Below are positions 1 through 6,573 of a stretch of DNA of 13,226 nucleotides, one piece after another. Numbering within the stretch: position 1 is the stretch's first letter; every line of letters starts with the position of its first letter. The notes beneath the pieces are model-generated. The model did not search any database, was not told the DNA's origin, and saw only the letters and a program-made list of their open reading frames with translations. The stretch is from Ferruginibacter sp. (GTDB lineage: Bacteria > Bacteroidota > Bacteroidia > Chitinophagales > Chitinophagaceae), in contig JAGPDJ010000032.1 in the NCBI GenBank assembly GCA_018057635.1, positions 1-13,226 of the forward strand. Direction: 5' to 3'. Made by a program: the position numbers and the translations under genes.

Positions 1-574
1 TAGCCCCGGGGGCCCAGCGCTGAATGCGGTGATTAACCAGATCCGCCACATACACATTACCGGATCCATCTATATAAACTCCCCTTGGACTTGCAAACTG
101 GTTTGCATTTCCTCCTTGTCCATTACCACCCGCAACGGTACTGCCGGTGGCATTCCATGTATTGATTACCGTTGATACCGGCGTTCCGTTCAGGTTCCAT
201 GTTAATGAGGCTATGCCGTTTGTGGGAGAAACCGTAAGCGCAGAACCGGCACACAGAGTACCGGATATAACAGGTGTAGCGGGTACAACCTGTTCATTAG
301 ACCGCATTCCTGTAGTGGCTGTCGCTGGTAATGATGTAACTAACGCACCCGCCTGCACGCTTACTGTATTATTGTAATCCCTATTTAATATCGGAGCGGC
401 GGCATTCGTTACTGCCCCAGTACCATTGGCCGCAACCGGCACCGATAATTTTCCGGGATTGAACTGGGCAAGAACCCGGTTACCGGGTATTGTTGAAAAC
501 ATAAAAAGGAACATCAACAGGAATATGGTTGCAGAAAAATTCTTTTTTGAGCAATAAAACAGCAACTTTGTCAT
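1..574 (-). CDS. Secreted NHL-repeat protein, N-terminal part (runs off left edge)
   Basis: Reading minus from the ATG at 572-574, an open frame of about 191 codons continues to the window edge with no stop, so the gene is partial here. Residues 1-37 form a signal peptide: a basic start, a long hydrophobic stretch (ATIFLLMFLFMF), and a likely cleavage after VLA before Gln. Residues about 38-140 are low-complexity, Ala/Thr/Asn/Val-rich, and contain a segment resembling an Ig/PKD-like repeat (around PVISGTLCAGSALTVSP). From about residue 148 there is an NHL-type beta-propeller blade: VAGGNGQGGNANQF, then SPRGVYIDGSGNVYVAD and NHRIQRW. Such proteins in Bacteroidota are usually large, exported, and often end in a type IX secretion signal; that end is outside the window. 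A general binding or adhesion role is only inferred. The ORF on the opposite strand here is an antisense shadow. Confidence 0.85.
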   Translation of the reverse strand, partial: MTKLLFYCSKKNFSATIFLLMFLFMFSTIPGNRVLAQFNPGKLSVPVAANGTGAVTNAAAPILNRDYNNTVSVQAGALVTSLPATATTGMRSNEQVVPATPVISGTLCAGSALTVSPTNGIASLTWNLNGTPVSTVINTWNATGSTVAGGNGQGGNANQFASPRGVYIDGSGNVYVADLVNHRIQRWAPGA

Positions 575-987
575 AATGAAAGTTTGGGTCTGAATTAATA
601 ATATCTATTTAATTAAAATGTCTTTATTTCTTCAGAATATTGGAATGGCAATCATTTATTATAAATACCATTGCAAGTTATTCAAATAATGAGAGGAGTA
701 ATTAAAACCAGGTGGTTAATAATAGATTATTGAAGATTTGAAATGTTACGGATCTGAGGTAAAGCTATACTTTAATATTTAAAGGAAAGCATTTAATAAT
801 CATATTTAATTATTACACTAATCATTGTTTAAACATCTTATAAAGGCTTATGCCGGCCCGTGCCGGTATTGGATTATATTGCTTGCGGGGAGGCACAGGC
901 GGGGAGACCTGCCGGGTTGATCCAGGAACAAAACAACTCATCATTTCTCTTCTTTTAGTTTTATGTTTTAATTTACCCCTTGTATTT
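575..987. other. Intergenic region upstream of pnuC and the NHL gene
   Basis: This 413-bp region separates two divergent genes. Positions 575-840 are very AT-rich and hold no credible ORF. They contain a nested palindrome: ATTTAT-T-ATAAAT at 654-666, flanked by GCAAT (648-652) and ATTGC (670-674), which could be an operator or a hairpin. I found no clean TAnnTTTG/TTTG promoter for either gene. Positions 850-925 are sharply GC-rich and are listed separately. Confidence 0.5.
850..925. repeat. GC-rich inverted-repeat patch upstream of pnuC
   Basis: A roughly 75-bp GC-rich island lies in an otherwise AT-rich intergenic region. It has an inverted repeat ATGCCGGC / GCCGGTAT (850-857 and 862-869, one mismatch, 4-nt loop), and a second foldable block around 891-915 (GGCGG pairing with CTGCC). 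It could be a degenerate dispersed repeat or a structured leader RNA of pnuC. It does not match the TPP riboswitch core or any riboswitch I can name. Confidence 0.35.
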
Positions 988-1626
988 ATGACAGCAGAAC
1001 AGATCTTTCAGCAATTCATTTCCGGCATGAAACAAACCGGCCCCATAGAATACATCGCCGTATTCGCCGGCATCATCAGTGTGTGGTACAGCCGCAAGGA
1101 AAACATACTGGTTTATCCTACAGGTTTGATCAATACCATATTTTATATTTACCTGAGTTATAAGGGCGGATTACTCGGCGAAGCCAGTGTAAATTTTTAT
1201 TATACCGTTATGAGCGTGTATGGCTGGGCGTTATGGGCTCGCAAAGACAAAACACTTCATCCTGTACTGAAGATCACAGCCGCTTCAAAAAAAGAATGGA
1301 TGCAGCACCTGTTGTTTTTTGGAGCATTCTATATAATTATATTTTTTGCGCTAACTGCATTAAAGAAAAATTTTGCCCCGGATGCCATCCCCTGGGCAGA
1401 TGCATTTGCCAGCGCTACTGCCTATACCGGCATGTGGCTGATGGCGAAAAAGAAAGTGGAAAGCTGGTACTGGTGGATCGCTACCAATATTGCTTCCATT
1501 CCTTTGTATTTTGTTAAACAGTATGTCTTCACAAGCGTATATTATCTTATTCTGCTGATAATGGCTATTTTCGGATTGATCGAATGGTTAAAAAGAGCAA
1601 AAAAATCACAACATGAGTTACTGTAA
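988..1626 (+). CDS. pnuC: Nicotinamide riboside transporter PnuC
   Basis: A 212-residue, seven-helix inner-membrane protein of the PnuC family, which takes up nicotinamide riboside (or a related vitamin such as thiamine in PnuT members) by facilitated diffusion trapped by phosphorylation. I chose the ATG at 988 (MTAEQIFQQF) because the seven hydrophobic segments begin about residue 16 and the length matches the family. The frame is open back to 850 only through a GC-rich patch. The signature is near the C-terminus: a W-rich helix followed by TNIASIPLYFVKQ and a last helix ending IEWLK. The nearby NadR-type kinase gene points to nicotinamide riboside rather than thiamine as substrate. No TPP riboswitch is recognisable upstream. 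The 3' end overlaps tag by 14 bases, suggesting co-transcription. Confidence 0.88.
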   Translation: MTAEQIFQQFISGMKQTGPIEYIAVFAGIISVWYSRKENILVYPTGLINTIFYIYLSYKGGLLGEASVNFYYTVMSVYGWALWARKDKTLHPVLKITAASKKEWMQHLLFFGAFYIIIFFALTALKKNFAPDAIPWADAFASATAYTGMWLMAKKKVESWYWWIATNIASIPLYFVKQYVFTSVYYLILLIMAIFGLIEWLKRAKKSQHELL

Positions 1627-2164
1627 AGCAATGCACATCATGAAGCCGGATGACCTGGCTGTACACAAACCTTACCACGACCTTCATTATGGATTCCCCA
1701 TACTGGATGACAATGAATTATTCTGCCGGCTGGTATTGGAAATAAACCAAGCCGGGTTAAGCTGGACAACCATTTTAAAAAAACAGGAGAGTTTTCGCAA
1801 AGCCTACCACAACTTCAATATTAAAAAGGTGGCCGGCTACAAAGAAAAAGATTTCAACAGGCTCATGAATGATGCCGGTGTTATCCGCAACCGGTTGAAA
1901 ATAAATGCTGCCATTGAAAATGCCAAAGCCATTCTTGCCATTCAGAAAGAACACGGCAGTTTTAAAAACTGGATTGATAAACAATATCCTTTAACAAAAG
2001 CTGAATGGGTGAAAGTATTTAAAAAAACTTTTCGTTTCACCGGTGGTGAGATCGTTAATGAATTTCTGCAAAGCACCGGTTACCTGCCCGGGGCACATGA
2101 TGAAAGTTGTGTCATTTACAAAAAAACAATCAAAGCAAAACCGGCGTGGTACGGGAATAAATAA
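1613..2164 (+). CDS. tag: DNA-3-methyladenine glycosylase I
   Basis: A 183-residue monofunctional glycosylase that removes N3-methyladenine from alkylated DNA, starting base-excision repair. The zinc-snap ligands of the Tag family are all present: Cys4, His22 (in PYHD), His162 and Cys166 (spaced H-x3-C). The adenine-pocket glutamate is Glu43 in LVLEINQAGLSW, with Trp51 following. The helix-hairpin-helix region includes VAGYKEKDFNRLMNDAGVIRNRLKI. Cys4 requires the start at 1613, which places the start codon inside the end of pnuC (14-base overlap), so translational coupling is likely. The length is close to E. coli Tag. DNA repair has no obvious link to NAD salvage, so its position between pnuC and the kinase is probably incidental operon assembly. 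Confidence 0.93.
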   Translation: MSYCKAMHIMKPDDLAVHKPYHDLHYGFPILDDNELFCRLVLEINQAGLSWTTILKKQESFRKAYHNFNIKKVAGYKEKDFNRLMNDAGVIRNRLKINAAIENAKAILAIQKEHGSFKNWIDKQYPLTKAEWVKVFKKTFRFTGGEIVNEFLQSTGYLPGAHDESCVIYKKTIKAKPAWYGNK

Positions 2165-2175
2165 TTAGAAATTAA

Positions 2176-2205
2176 GAGATTGCTTCACTGCGTTCGCAAT
2201 GACGG
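2176..2205. repeat. Short REP-like element between tag and the kinase gene
   Basis: The 54-bp gap holds an inverted repeat ATTGC (2179-2183) / GCAAT (2196-2200) around TTCACTGCGTTC. It resembles short dispersed motifs of the type GATTGCTTC...GTTCGCAATGACG that I recall recurring in many bacterial genomes. The resemblance is from memory; only one copy is in this window. Confidence 0.4.
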
Positions 2206-2218
2206 CACTATTTAAATT

Positions 2219-2764
2219 ATGCTGGTAAAAATTGTAACCATAGGGCCTGAATCAACTGGTAAAAGCATGTTGTGTACCCAACTGGCTGAACATTTTAATA
2301 CCAGGTGGGTGCCGGAATATGCCAGGGAATATTTAATGAAGCATGGTACCAAATACAAATACGATGATCTCTATAGCATTGCCGAAGGGCAAATAAAAGG
2401 AGAAGAAAGTATTATTAATAAATTGCAAAGCCCTCAACCTTCAACACTAAATCCTAAACCATTATTTATTGACACAGACCTAACTGTTATAAAAGTATGG
2501 AGTGAATTTGTTTTTAATAAATGTGATAACCGTATCCTAACTCAAATAGCCAACCGCCCTTATCATCTTTATTTGCTTTGCAATATTGATTTGCCCTGGG
2601 TGAAAGATGAATTGAGGGAATATCCCGACCTGGAAAGCAGGGAAAAACTATATCATTATTATAAGGATTATTTAATCAATCAACATATTCCCTGGGTAGA
2701 GATCAGTGGCAATTATGAAGAAAGATTTCAAATTGCAATTGATGCGGCGAAAGGGTTGATTTAA
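2219..2764 (+). CDS. NadR-type ribosylnicotinamide kinase (AAA_28 ATPase)
   Basis: A 181-residue P-loop protein matching the kinase domain of NadR. That domain phosphorylates nicotinamide riboside to NMN and so traps the substrate brought in by PnuC. The Walker A motif GPESTGKS lies at residues 9-16. FIDTDLTVIKVWSEFVF (about 81-97) fits the acceptor/Walker-B region, and LYLLCNIDLPWVKDELRE is the NadR-like segment with the PWV-D-x-R pattern. The adenylyltransferase domain and DNA-binding domain of enterobacterial NadR are absent, as is common for stand-alone Bacteroidota homologues. NMN must therefore be adenylylated by a separate enzyme not seen here. It is the third gene of the pnuC-tag unit, 54 bp after tag. 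The start at 2219 places the P-loop at the usual distance from the N-terminus. Confidence 0.82.
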   Translation: MLVKIVTIGPESTGKSMLCTQLAEHFNTRWVPEYAREYLMKHGTKYKYDDLYSIAEGQIKGEESIINKLQSPQPSTLNPKPLFIDTDLTVIKVWSEFVFNKCDNRILTQIANRPYHLYLLCNIDLPWVKDELREYPDLESREKLYHYYKDYLINQHIPWVEISGNYEERFQIAIDAAKGLI

Positions 2765-2775
2765 TTTTTTTTCCC

Positions 2776-2865
2776 AAAAGGCGCAAAGAACCAAAAAATA
2801 TTATTCTTTAGCGAAAGGTTAAGCTTTTTATAAAAGTATTTTCTTAGCGCCGCTTAGTGCCTTTG
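2776..2865. repeat. Imperfect inverted repeat between convergent genes
   Basis: The 110-bp gap between the kinase and the glycosyltransferase genes contains AAAGGC (2777-2782) pairing with GCCTTT (2859-2864), and AAAATA (2795-2800) pairing with TATTTT (2837-2842). The wording (GGCGCAAAGAACC ... CTTAGCGCCGCTTAGTGCC) resembles dispersed intergenic repeats common in Bacteroidota. It may act as a weak transcription barrier between convergent genes, but there is no clean T-tract terminator. Confidence 0.4.
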
Positions 2866-2874
2866 AGGCTAACC

Positions 2875-3567
2875 TTATCTCAGTAATTCCCTTACATCAG
2901 GATCAGATTCCAGATTATTCATCTGCCGCAACAGTAGCGAAGACCGCATGGATACATAACGGCTAAGCGGTTTCACTGTAAACTTTTTCGGATTGGGCAA
3001 ACAGGCAGCGATCATGGCTGCTTCCTGCCGGGTAAGGTTTATGGCATCTTTTTTAAAATAGGCTTTGGCCGCAGCCTGTACACCAAAAATACCCGGACCC
3101 ATTTCTGCCACATTAAGATAGGTTTGTAATATCCTTTTTTTACTCCATGCTTTTTCTATCATAAAGGTAAAATACACTTCCAGCCCTTTGCGGAAATAAC
3201 CACCGCCCTGCCATAAAAAAACATTTTTGGCAACCTGCTGGCTGATGGTACTGGCACCACGACGCCTGGTTGGATGTTTTTCATTATACTTCATGGCTTT
3301 CTTAATTGCCTTAAGGTCAAAACCATCATGATCAGGAAATAACTGGTCTTCCGCAGCCATTACGGCGAGCTTAATATTGGGGCTCATTTCATCATAAGAA
3401 ACATAATCACGCTTTAACCCATGCCCCGAAATGACACTGCCAACTTGTGTTAAAGTAAAAGGCGGATTAATCCACTTACAAAAAATGATATACAGCAATT
3501 GTAATACAAACAGCCATACAAACAAGCGAAATATTTTTTTCAACCAGTTCTTTTTTGTTCCCGCCAT
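2875..3567 (-). CDS. mtgA: Monofunctional biosynthetic peptidoglycan glycosyltransferase (GT51)
   Basis: A 230-residue, membrane-anchored enzyme that polymerises lipid II into glycan strands at the outer face of the inner membrane. Residues about 11-30 are a single transmembrane anchor preceded by lysines. The GT51 motifs are in order: AAEDQLFPDHDGFD (71-84, catalytic Glu73), GASTISQQVAKN (104-115), the RKGLE segment with the second conserved glutamate (Glu130), and KRILQTYLNVAEMGPGIFGVQAAAKAYF (144-171). There is no transpeptidase domain, and the length equals that of typical MtgA proteins. It is the last gene of a four-gene minus-strand unit, 35 bp after the preceding gene. Confidence 0.94.
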   Translation of the reverse strand: MAGTKKNWLKKIFRLFVWLFVLQLLYIIFCKWINPPFTLTQVGSVISGHGLKRDYVSYDEMSPNIKLAVMAAEDQLFPDHDGFDLKAIKKAMKYNEKHPTRRRGASTISQQVAKNVFLWQGGGYFRKGLEVYFTFMIEKAWSKKRILQTYLNVAEMGPGIFGVQAAAKAYFKKDAINLTRQEAAMIAACLPNPKKFTVKPLSRYVSMRSSLLLRQMNNLESDPDVRELLR

Positions 3568-3602
3568 TTCTGCTTATTTATTTAAGAATATTTTCCTGAA
3601 TT

Positions 3603-4154
3603 TTATTTTTTATCGCCGGATAAGCTAATGTATTCTATCCGGTAATTTCTTTTTCCAATTTGCATTCCCTTGTTGCCACTGCGCATCATCAGGTATCCTA
3701 CGGCAGCCAGCCCTGCTGAGGCAATCAACAGGCCCGGACTGAATTTTTTTCTGTCGGCCAGGTACACGATACCGCTGCCCAGTGTAAGTACAATACCGCC
3801 TCCAAACAATGCTGCACCGCTGCCCCTGGTATCAAACCCTTTTTTTTGTTTGCCTATAGACCCGATCTGCTGGTAATGATATGCATACCTGAAACTGCCG
3901 GCAGTATCCCTTATATAAAATCCGAGGCTTGTCTGTACTGTTCTTACCAGGAATTCCTGCAGGTAAACCGTATCATTGGCTATCCTGTTTATCAACGCAT
4001 TTTTATAAACTCCATTCGTTGTAGTAAATTCTATTTGTGTACCTGCATAATACGAACGGATGGTTTTATCCTTTTTCTTCAGGATGATAAAATCGGAAGT
4101 TTGCGCATAGGAAGCATTCAATGAAATAAATAATATAATGATCACTATGCGCAT
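3603..4154 (-). CDS. Secreted/membrane hypothetical protein
   Basis: A 183-residue protein I do not recognise. It begins with a clear signal peptide (MRIVIIILFISLNASYA, likely cut before Gln18). The next region, about 20-105, is rich in beta-strand-like, polar and aromatic residues (TQIEFTTTNGVYKNALINRI, DTVYLQEF). Two glycine-rich hydrophobic segments follow at about 113-132 and 141-157, and then a basic C-terminus. This layout suggests an exported protein anchored by a C-terminal helical hairpin. It lies 10 bp downstream of the LysE-family gene and 35 bp upstream of mtgA, so it is probably co-transcribed. An envelope role is inferred only from the signal peptide and the neighbour. Confidence 0.75.
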   Translation of the reverse strand: MRIVIIILFISLNASYAQTSDFIILKKKDKTIRSYYAGTQIEFTTTNGVYKNALINRIANDTVYLQEFLVRTVQTSLGFYIRDTAGSFRYAYHYQQIGSIGKQKKGFDTRGSGAALFGGGIVLTLGSGIVYLADRKKFSPGLLIASAGLAAVGYLMMRSGNKGMQIGKRNYRIEYISLSGDKK

Positions 4155-4164
4155 TGTGCTGTTA

Positions 4165-4797
4165 TTAAGTATTGTTAGCAGTAAATATTACTCCTAAAAT
4201 AAGCAGTACACCAAAAATGAGGAACATCAACCCGGAAATCTTATTCACAATAGTTATATTCTTGTCCGTTAGTTTCTTGCGCAATTTACCAGCCAGGTTT
4301 ATTTTAAAAATATCTGCTGCCATATTCAACAACAGGCAGATGGAGAATATTACAACCCTTTCATCATAGGTATTTGACAAAGACTTGGTTGCTGCAGCAA
4401 ACCAGAGGGCAATAACACCCGGATTTAAAGTATTGATTAAAAACCCGGTGATAAAAAGACGGGCATGCGTTGAATTGCCAATCTTTACACCTTTGTCCAG
4501 TTCTTCCTGGGTATGGTATTTTTTAAAGAACAGGTAATAAATACCCAGGCTTATTAAAAATACCCCGCCTGTAATTCCAATGGGATTTTTATATGTGATG
4601 AGGTTTTTAAATAAGCCGCTGAATGCATTTGCGGTAATCACCCAAAATATGTCGCTTAACCAAACACCTCCGATAAAATAGAATGCACTGGCCAGGCCAT
4701 AATTAATCCTTAGTTTAATTATGGTGAAAATTACCGGGCCTACAGAAAACATCAATGCCAGCCCCAACAATAATCCGGATATGATGGCGTCAGTCAT
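4165..4797 (-). CDS. LysE/RhtB-family amino acid exporter
   Basis: A 210-residue inner-membrane protein with about six hydrophobic helices (roughly 4-28, 36-58, 71-91, 113-136, 145-165, 185-206). The LysE-family signature is at the N-terminus: GLLLGLALMFSVGPVIF with the conserved Gly20-Pro21, followed by G-x3-G and WLSD. The conserved NP of the fourth helix is at 125-126 (INTLNPGVIALW; often NPK/NPG in the family). The hydrophilic loop around 93-111 is also typical. Members export amino acids or derivatives, and the substrate cannot be read from sequence. It sits 30 bp after the GH3 gene and 10 bp before the next gene. Confidence 0.88.
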   Translation of the reverse strand: MTDAIISGLLLGLALMFSVGPVIFTIIKLRINYGLASAFYFIGGVWLSDIFWVITANAFSGLFKNLITYKNPIGITGGVFLISLGIYYLFFKKYHTQEELDKGVKIGNSTHARLFITGFLINTLNPGVIALWFAAATKSLSNTYDERVVIFSICLLLNMAADIFKINLAGKLRKKLTDKNITIVNKISGLMFLIFGVLLILGVIFTANNT

Positions 4798-4827
4798 TCA
4801 ATAACTTTTGGTAATAAAAAGTGAGTT

Positions 4828-6363
4828 TTAAATCGCATTTTGTTGCTGAAGAAATCCCTGCCATTCTTCCAGGATATTTCCTTTAAGCACACGCGGAAAT
4901 TTATGCTGGCCGCCAACTTTACCACGGGCATTCATGAAATCCAAAAAAGTATTTACCGGTAAAACCTCAACCTCAACAGCTTTCAGTGCATGCCTTCTTT
5001 CAACTTCGTAATCATCATTCAATATTTTAAGATTTTCGTCTATCGCTTTGCAAAGTGCTGCATTGTTAACCTGGTCATCGGTGGCAATATACCATTTGTG
5101 TGCGAAAAAAGTACCATGCGGAACACCACATACCGTAAATTCAGGTATGCAAATATTAAGTTGCCCGCTTGCCATTTCAATGGCCTTGGTCATATTGTCA
5201 ACACTCAGGTGTTCGCCAACAAGGCTTAGAAAATGTTTGGTTCGGCCTGTAATAATGATCTCATTTTTTTCTTTGTCAACCAGTCTCACGGTGTCGCCTA
5301 TAGCATAACGCCAGGCACCTGCATTTGTGCTGATCAGGATAGCATAATCCTTGTGTTCCTCAATTTCATGGATCATCAATGCTTCATGGTCTTCATGCAT
5401 ATTTCCTTCACTGTCAAAATTGCTGTCATCAAACGGAACAAACTCAAAGAAAATATTATTATTCAGTGCCAGTTGCATACCGGCTGTATCCTGCCTGTTT
5501 TGGTAAGCCAGGAAGCCCTCACTGGCAAGGTATGTTTGAATATAGATGATCGGTTTACCCAGTAATTTTTCAAATCCTTTTTTATACGGTTCCAATGCAA
5601 CGCCGCCATGTACATAAAAAGCAAGGTTGGGCCACATTTCGTGAATATGATTTAGTTTATACCTTTCAATGATCTTTTCAATACAAAGTTGTAACCAGGC
5701 AGGAACACCCACAATAAATCCGATATCCCAGTTGGGTGCATTCTCAACTACTTCTTCCAGTTTTTTTGCCCAGTCTTTTTCTTTGGCAATTTTTTTACCG
5801 GGTTTGTAAAGGCCCAGCCCGGAAAACCAAAACGGTATGTTTTTTTGTTGTATTCCACTGAGGTCGCCCGCATAATAAGTAGGCCCCTTTTGTAATTGTG
5901 TACTTCCGCCAAGCATCAGCCATCCTTTCCCAATCGAGCTTTTAGGAATATGCTCATACCGGGTGAGGCTTAATAACTGCCGGAAACTGGTTACGGTATT
6001 GCTCCTGATCAGGTCTTTTGTGATAGGGATATATTTACTTGCTGCTTCACTTGTACCGCTGCTGAGTGCAAAATATTTAATAACGCCGGGCCAGCATACA
6101 TCAGGTGTTCCTTCCAGGGTTTTATACCACCAATCCTTATATATTTTGCTGTAATTGCAACTTGGCACCATTTGCTGGAATTTTTTCCCGAGGTGCCGGC
6201 TCATCAGAATTTCATCAAACCTGTATGTTTGTCCAAACTCTGTAAACCTTGCCCTACGCAACAGTTTTTTCAATACTTTCAACTGCTGGCTTCTGGCATC
6301 ACTTACTGGTAAATTCAACACCCGGGCTATACCTTTTGGAATTATTATTTCAATGAGAGCCAT
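4828..6363 (-). CDS. GH3-family acyl-adenylate-forming protein
   Basis: A 511-residue member of the GH3 family, part of the ANL adenylating superfamily. Plant members conjugate carboxylic acids such as indole-acetate or jasmonate to amino acids; the bacterial substrate is unknown. The three nucleotide-binding motifs are visible: the serine/threonine-rich loop SSGTSE (101-106), YLASEG (278-283), and WRYAIGDTV (351-359). The hinge region GRTKHFLSLVGEHLS starts at about 373, and the C-terminal domain ends with the K-x-PR segment (GGQHKFPRVL). The length fits bacterial GH3 proteins and no motif is missing. It is the first gene of the minus-strand unit with a LysE exporter next, so a conjugate-and-export or amino-acid-related role is conceivable. 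That is inference from context. Confidence 0.9.
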   Translation of the reverse strand: MALIEIIIPKGIARVLNLPVSDARSQQLKVLKKLLRRARFTEFGQTYRFDEILMSRHLGKKFQQMVPSCNYSKIYKDWWYKTLEGTPDVCWPGVIKYFALSSGTSEAASKYIPITKDLIRSNTVTSFRQLLSLTRYEHIPKSSIGKGWLMLGGSTQLQKGPTYYAGDLSGIQQKNIPFWFSGLGLYKPGKKIAKEKDWAKKLEEVVENAPNWDIGFIVGVPAWLQLCIEKIIERYKLNHIHEMWPNLAFYVHGGVALEPYKKGFEKLLGKPIIYIQTYLASEGFLAYQNRQDTAGMQLALNNNIFFEFVPFDDSNFDSEGNMHEDHEALMIHEIEEHKDYAILISTNAGAWRYAIGDTVRLVDKEKNEIIITGRTKHFLSLVGEHLSVDNMTKAIEMASGQLNICIPEFTVCGVPHGTFFAHKWYIATDDQVNNAALCKAIDENLKILNDDYEVERRHALKAVEVEVLPVNTFLDFMNARGKVGGQHKFPRVLKGNILEEWQGFLQQQNAI

Positions 6364-6390
6364 TAATTGCTTTAAGGTTAATTATTAAGG

Positions 6391-6398
6391 CAAATATA
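6391..6398 (-). promoter_or_regulatory. Candidate -7 box for the GH3 operon
   Basis: The minus strand reads TATATTTG, an exact match to the Bacteroidota -7 consensus TAnnTTTG, about 27 bases upstream of the GH3 start codon. No good TTTG lies at the expected 19-21 base spacing, so the -33 part is weak or absent. Confidence 0.45.
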
Positions 6399-6546
6399 AT
6401 TTATTGTAGCTCCAATGCCTAACTTAAAAATATAATACATGTAATTGTATCGCCGTTAAAAGTATTTTTTTACCGGTTGACTATTTGTTTTTAAATATGA
6501 AAGGTACCGGTTGTTTTTTGTCATCATTTAATTAGCAAAAAATGGT

Positions 6547-6554
6547 TACGTTTG
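6547..6554 (+). promoter_or_regulatory. Candidate -7 box for the S46 peptidase gene
   Basis: TACGTTTG matches TAnnTTTG 19 bases before the start codon. The nearest upstream TTTG (6517-6520) is 26 bases away, longer than the usual 19-21. If used, this gives a very short leader. Confidence 0.4.
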
Positions 6555-6573
6555 TTGTCTAAAAATTGAACTT

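Noticed and set aside
880..935. TPP riboswitch upstream of pnuC.
   Set aside because: The conserved CUGAGA core and the matching GAACCUGAUC...AGGGA elements are absent; only a superficial GATCCAGG likeness exists.
850..987. N-terminal extension of PnuC in frame back to 850.
   Set aside because: The extension is encoded by a GC-rich repeat-like patch, and the seven-helix family length is reached from the ATG at 988.
4828..6363. Recent transfer of GH3 from a plant.
   Set aside because: Base composition resembles the neighbours, the protein has bacterial GH3 length and features, and homologues are expected across Bacteroidota.
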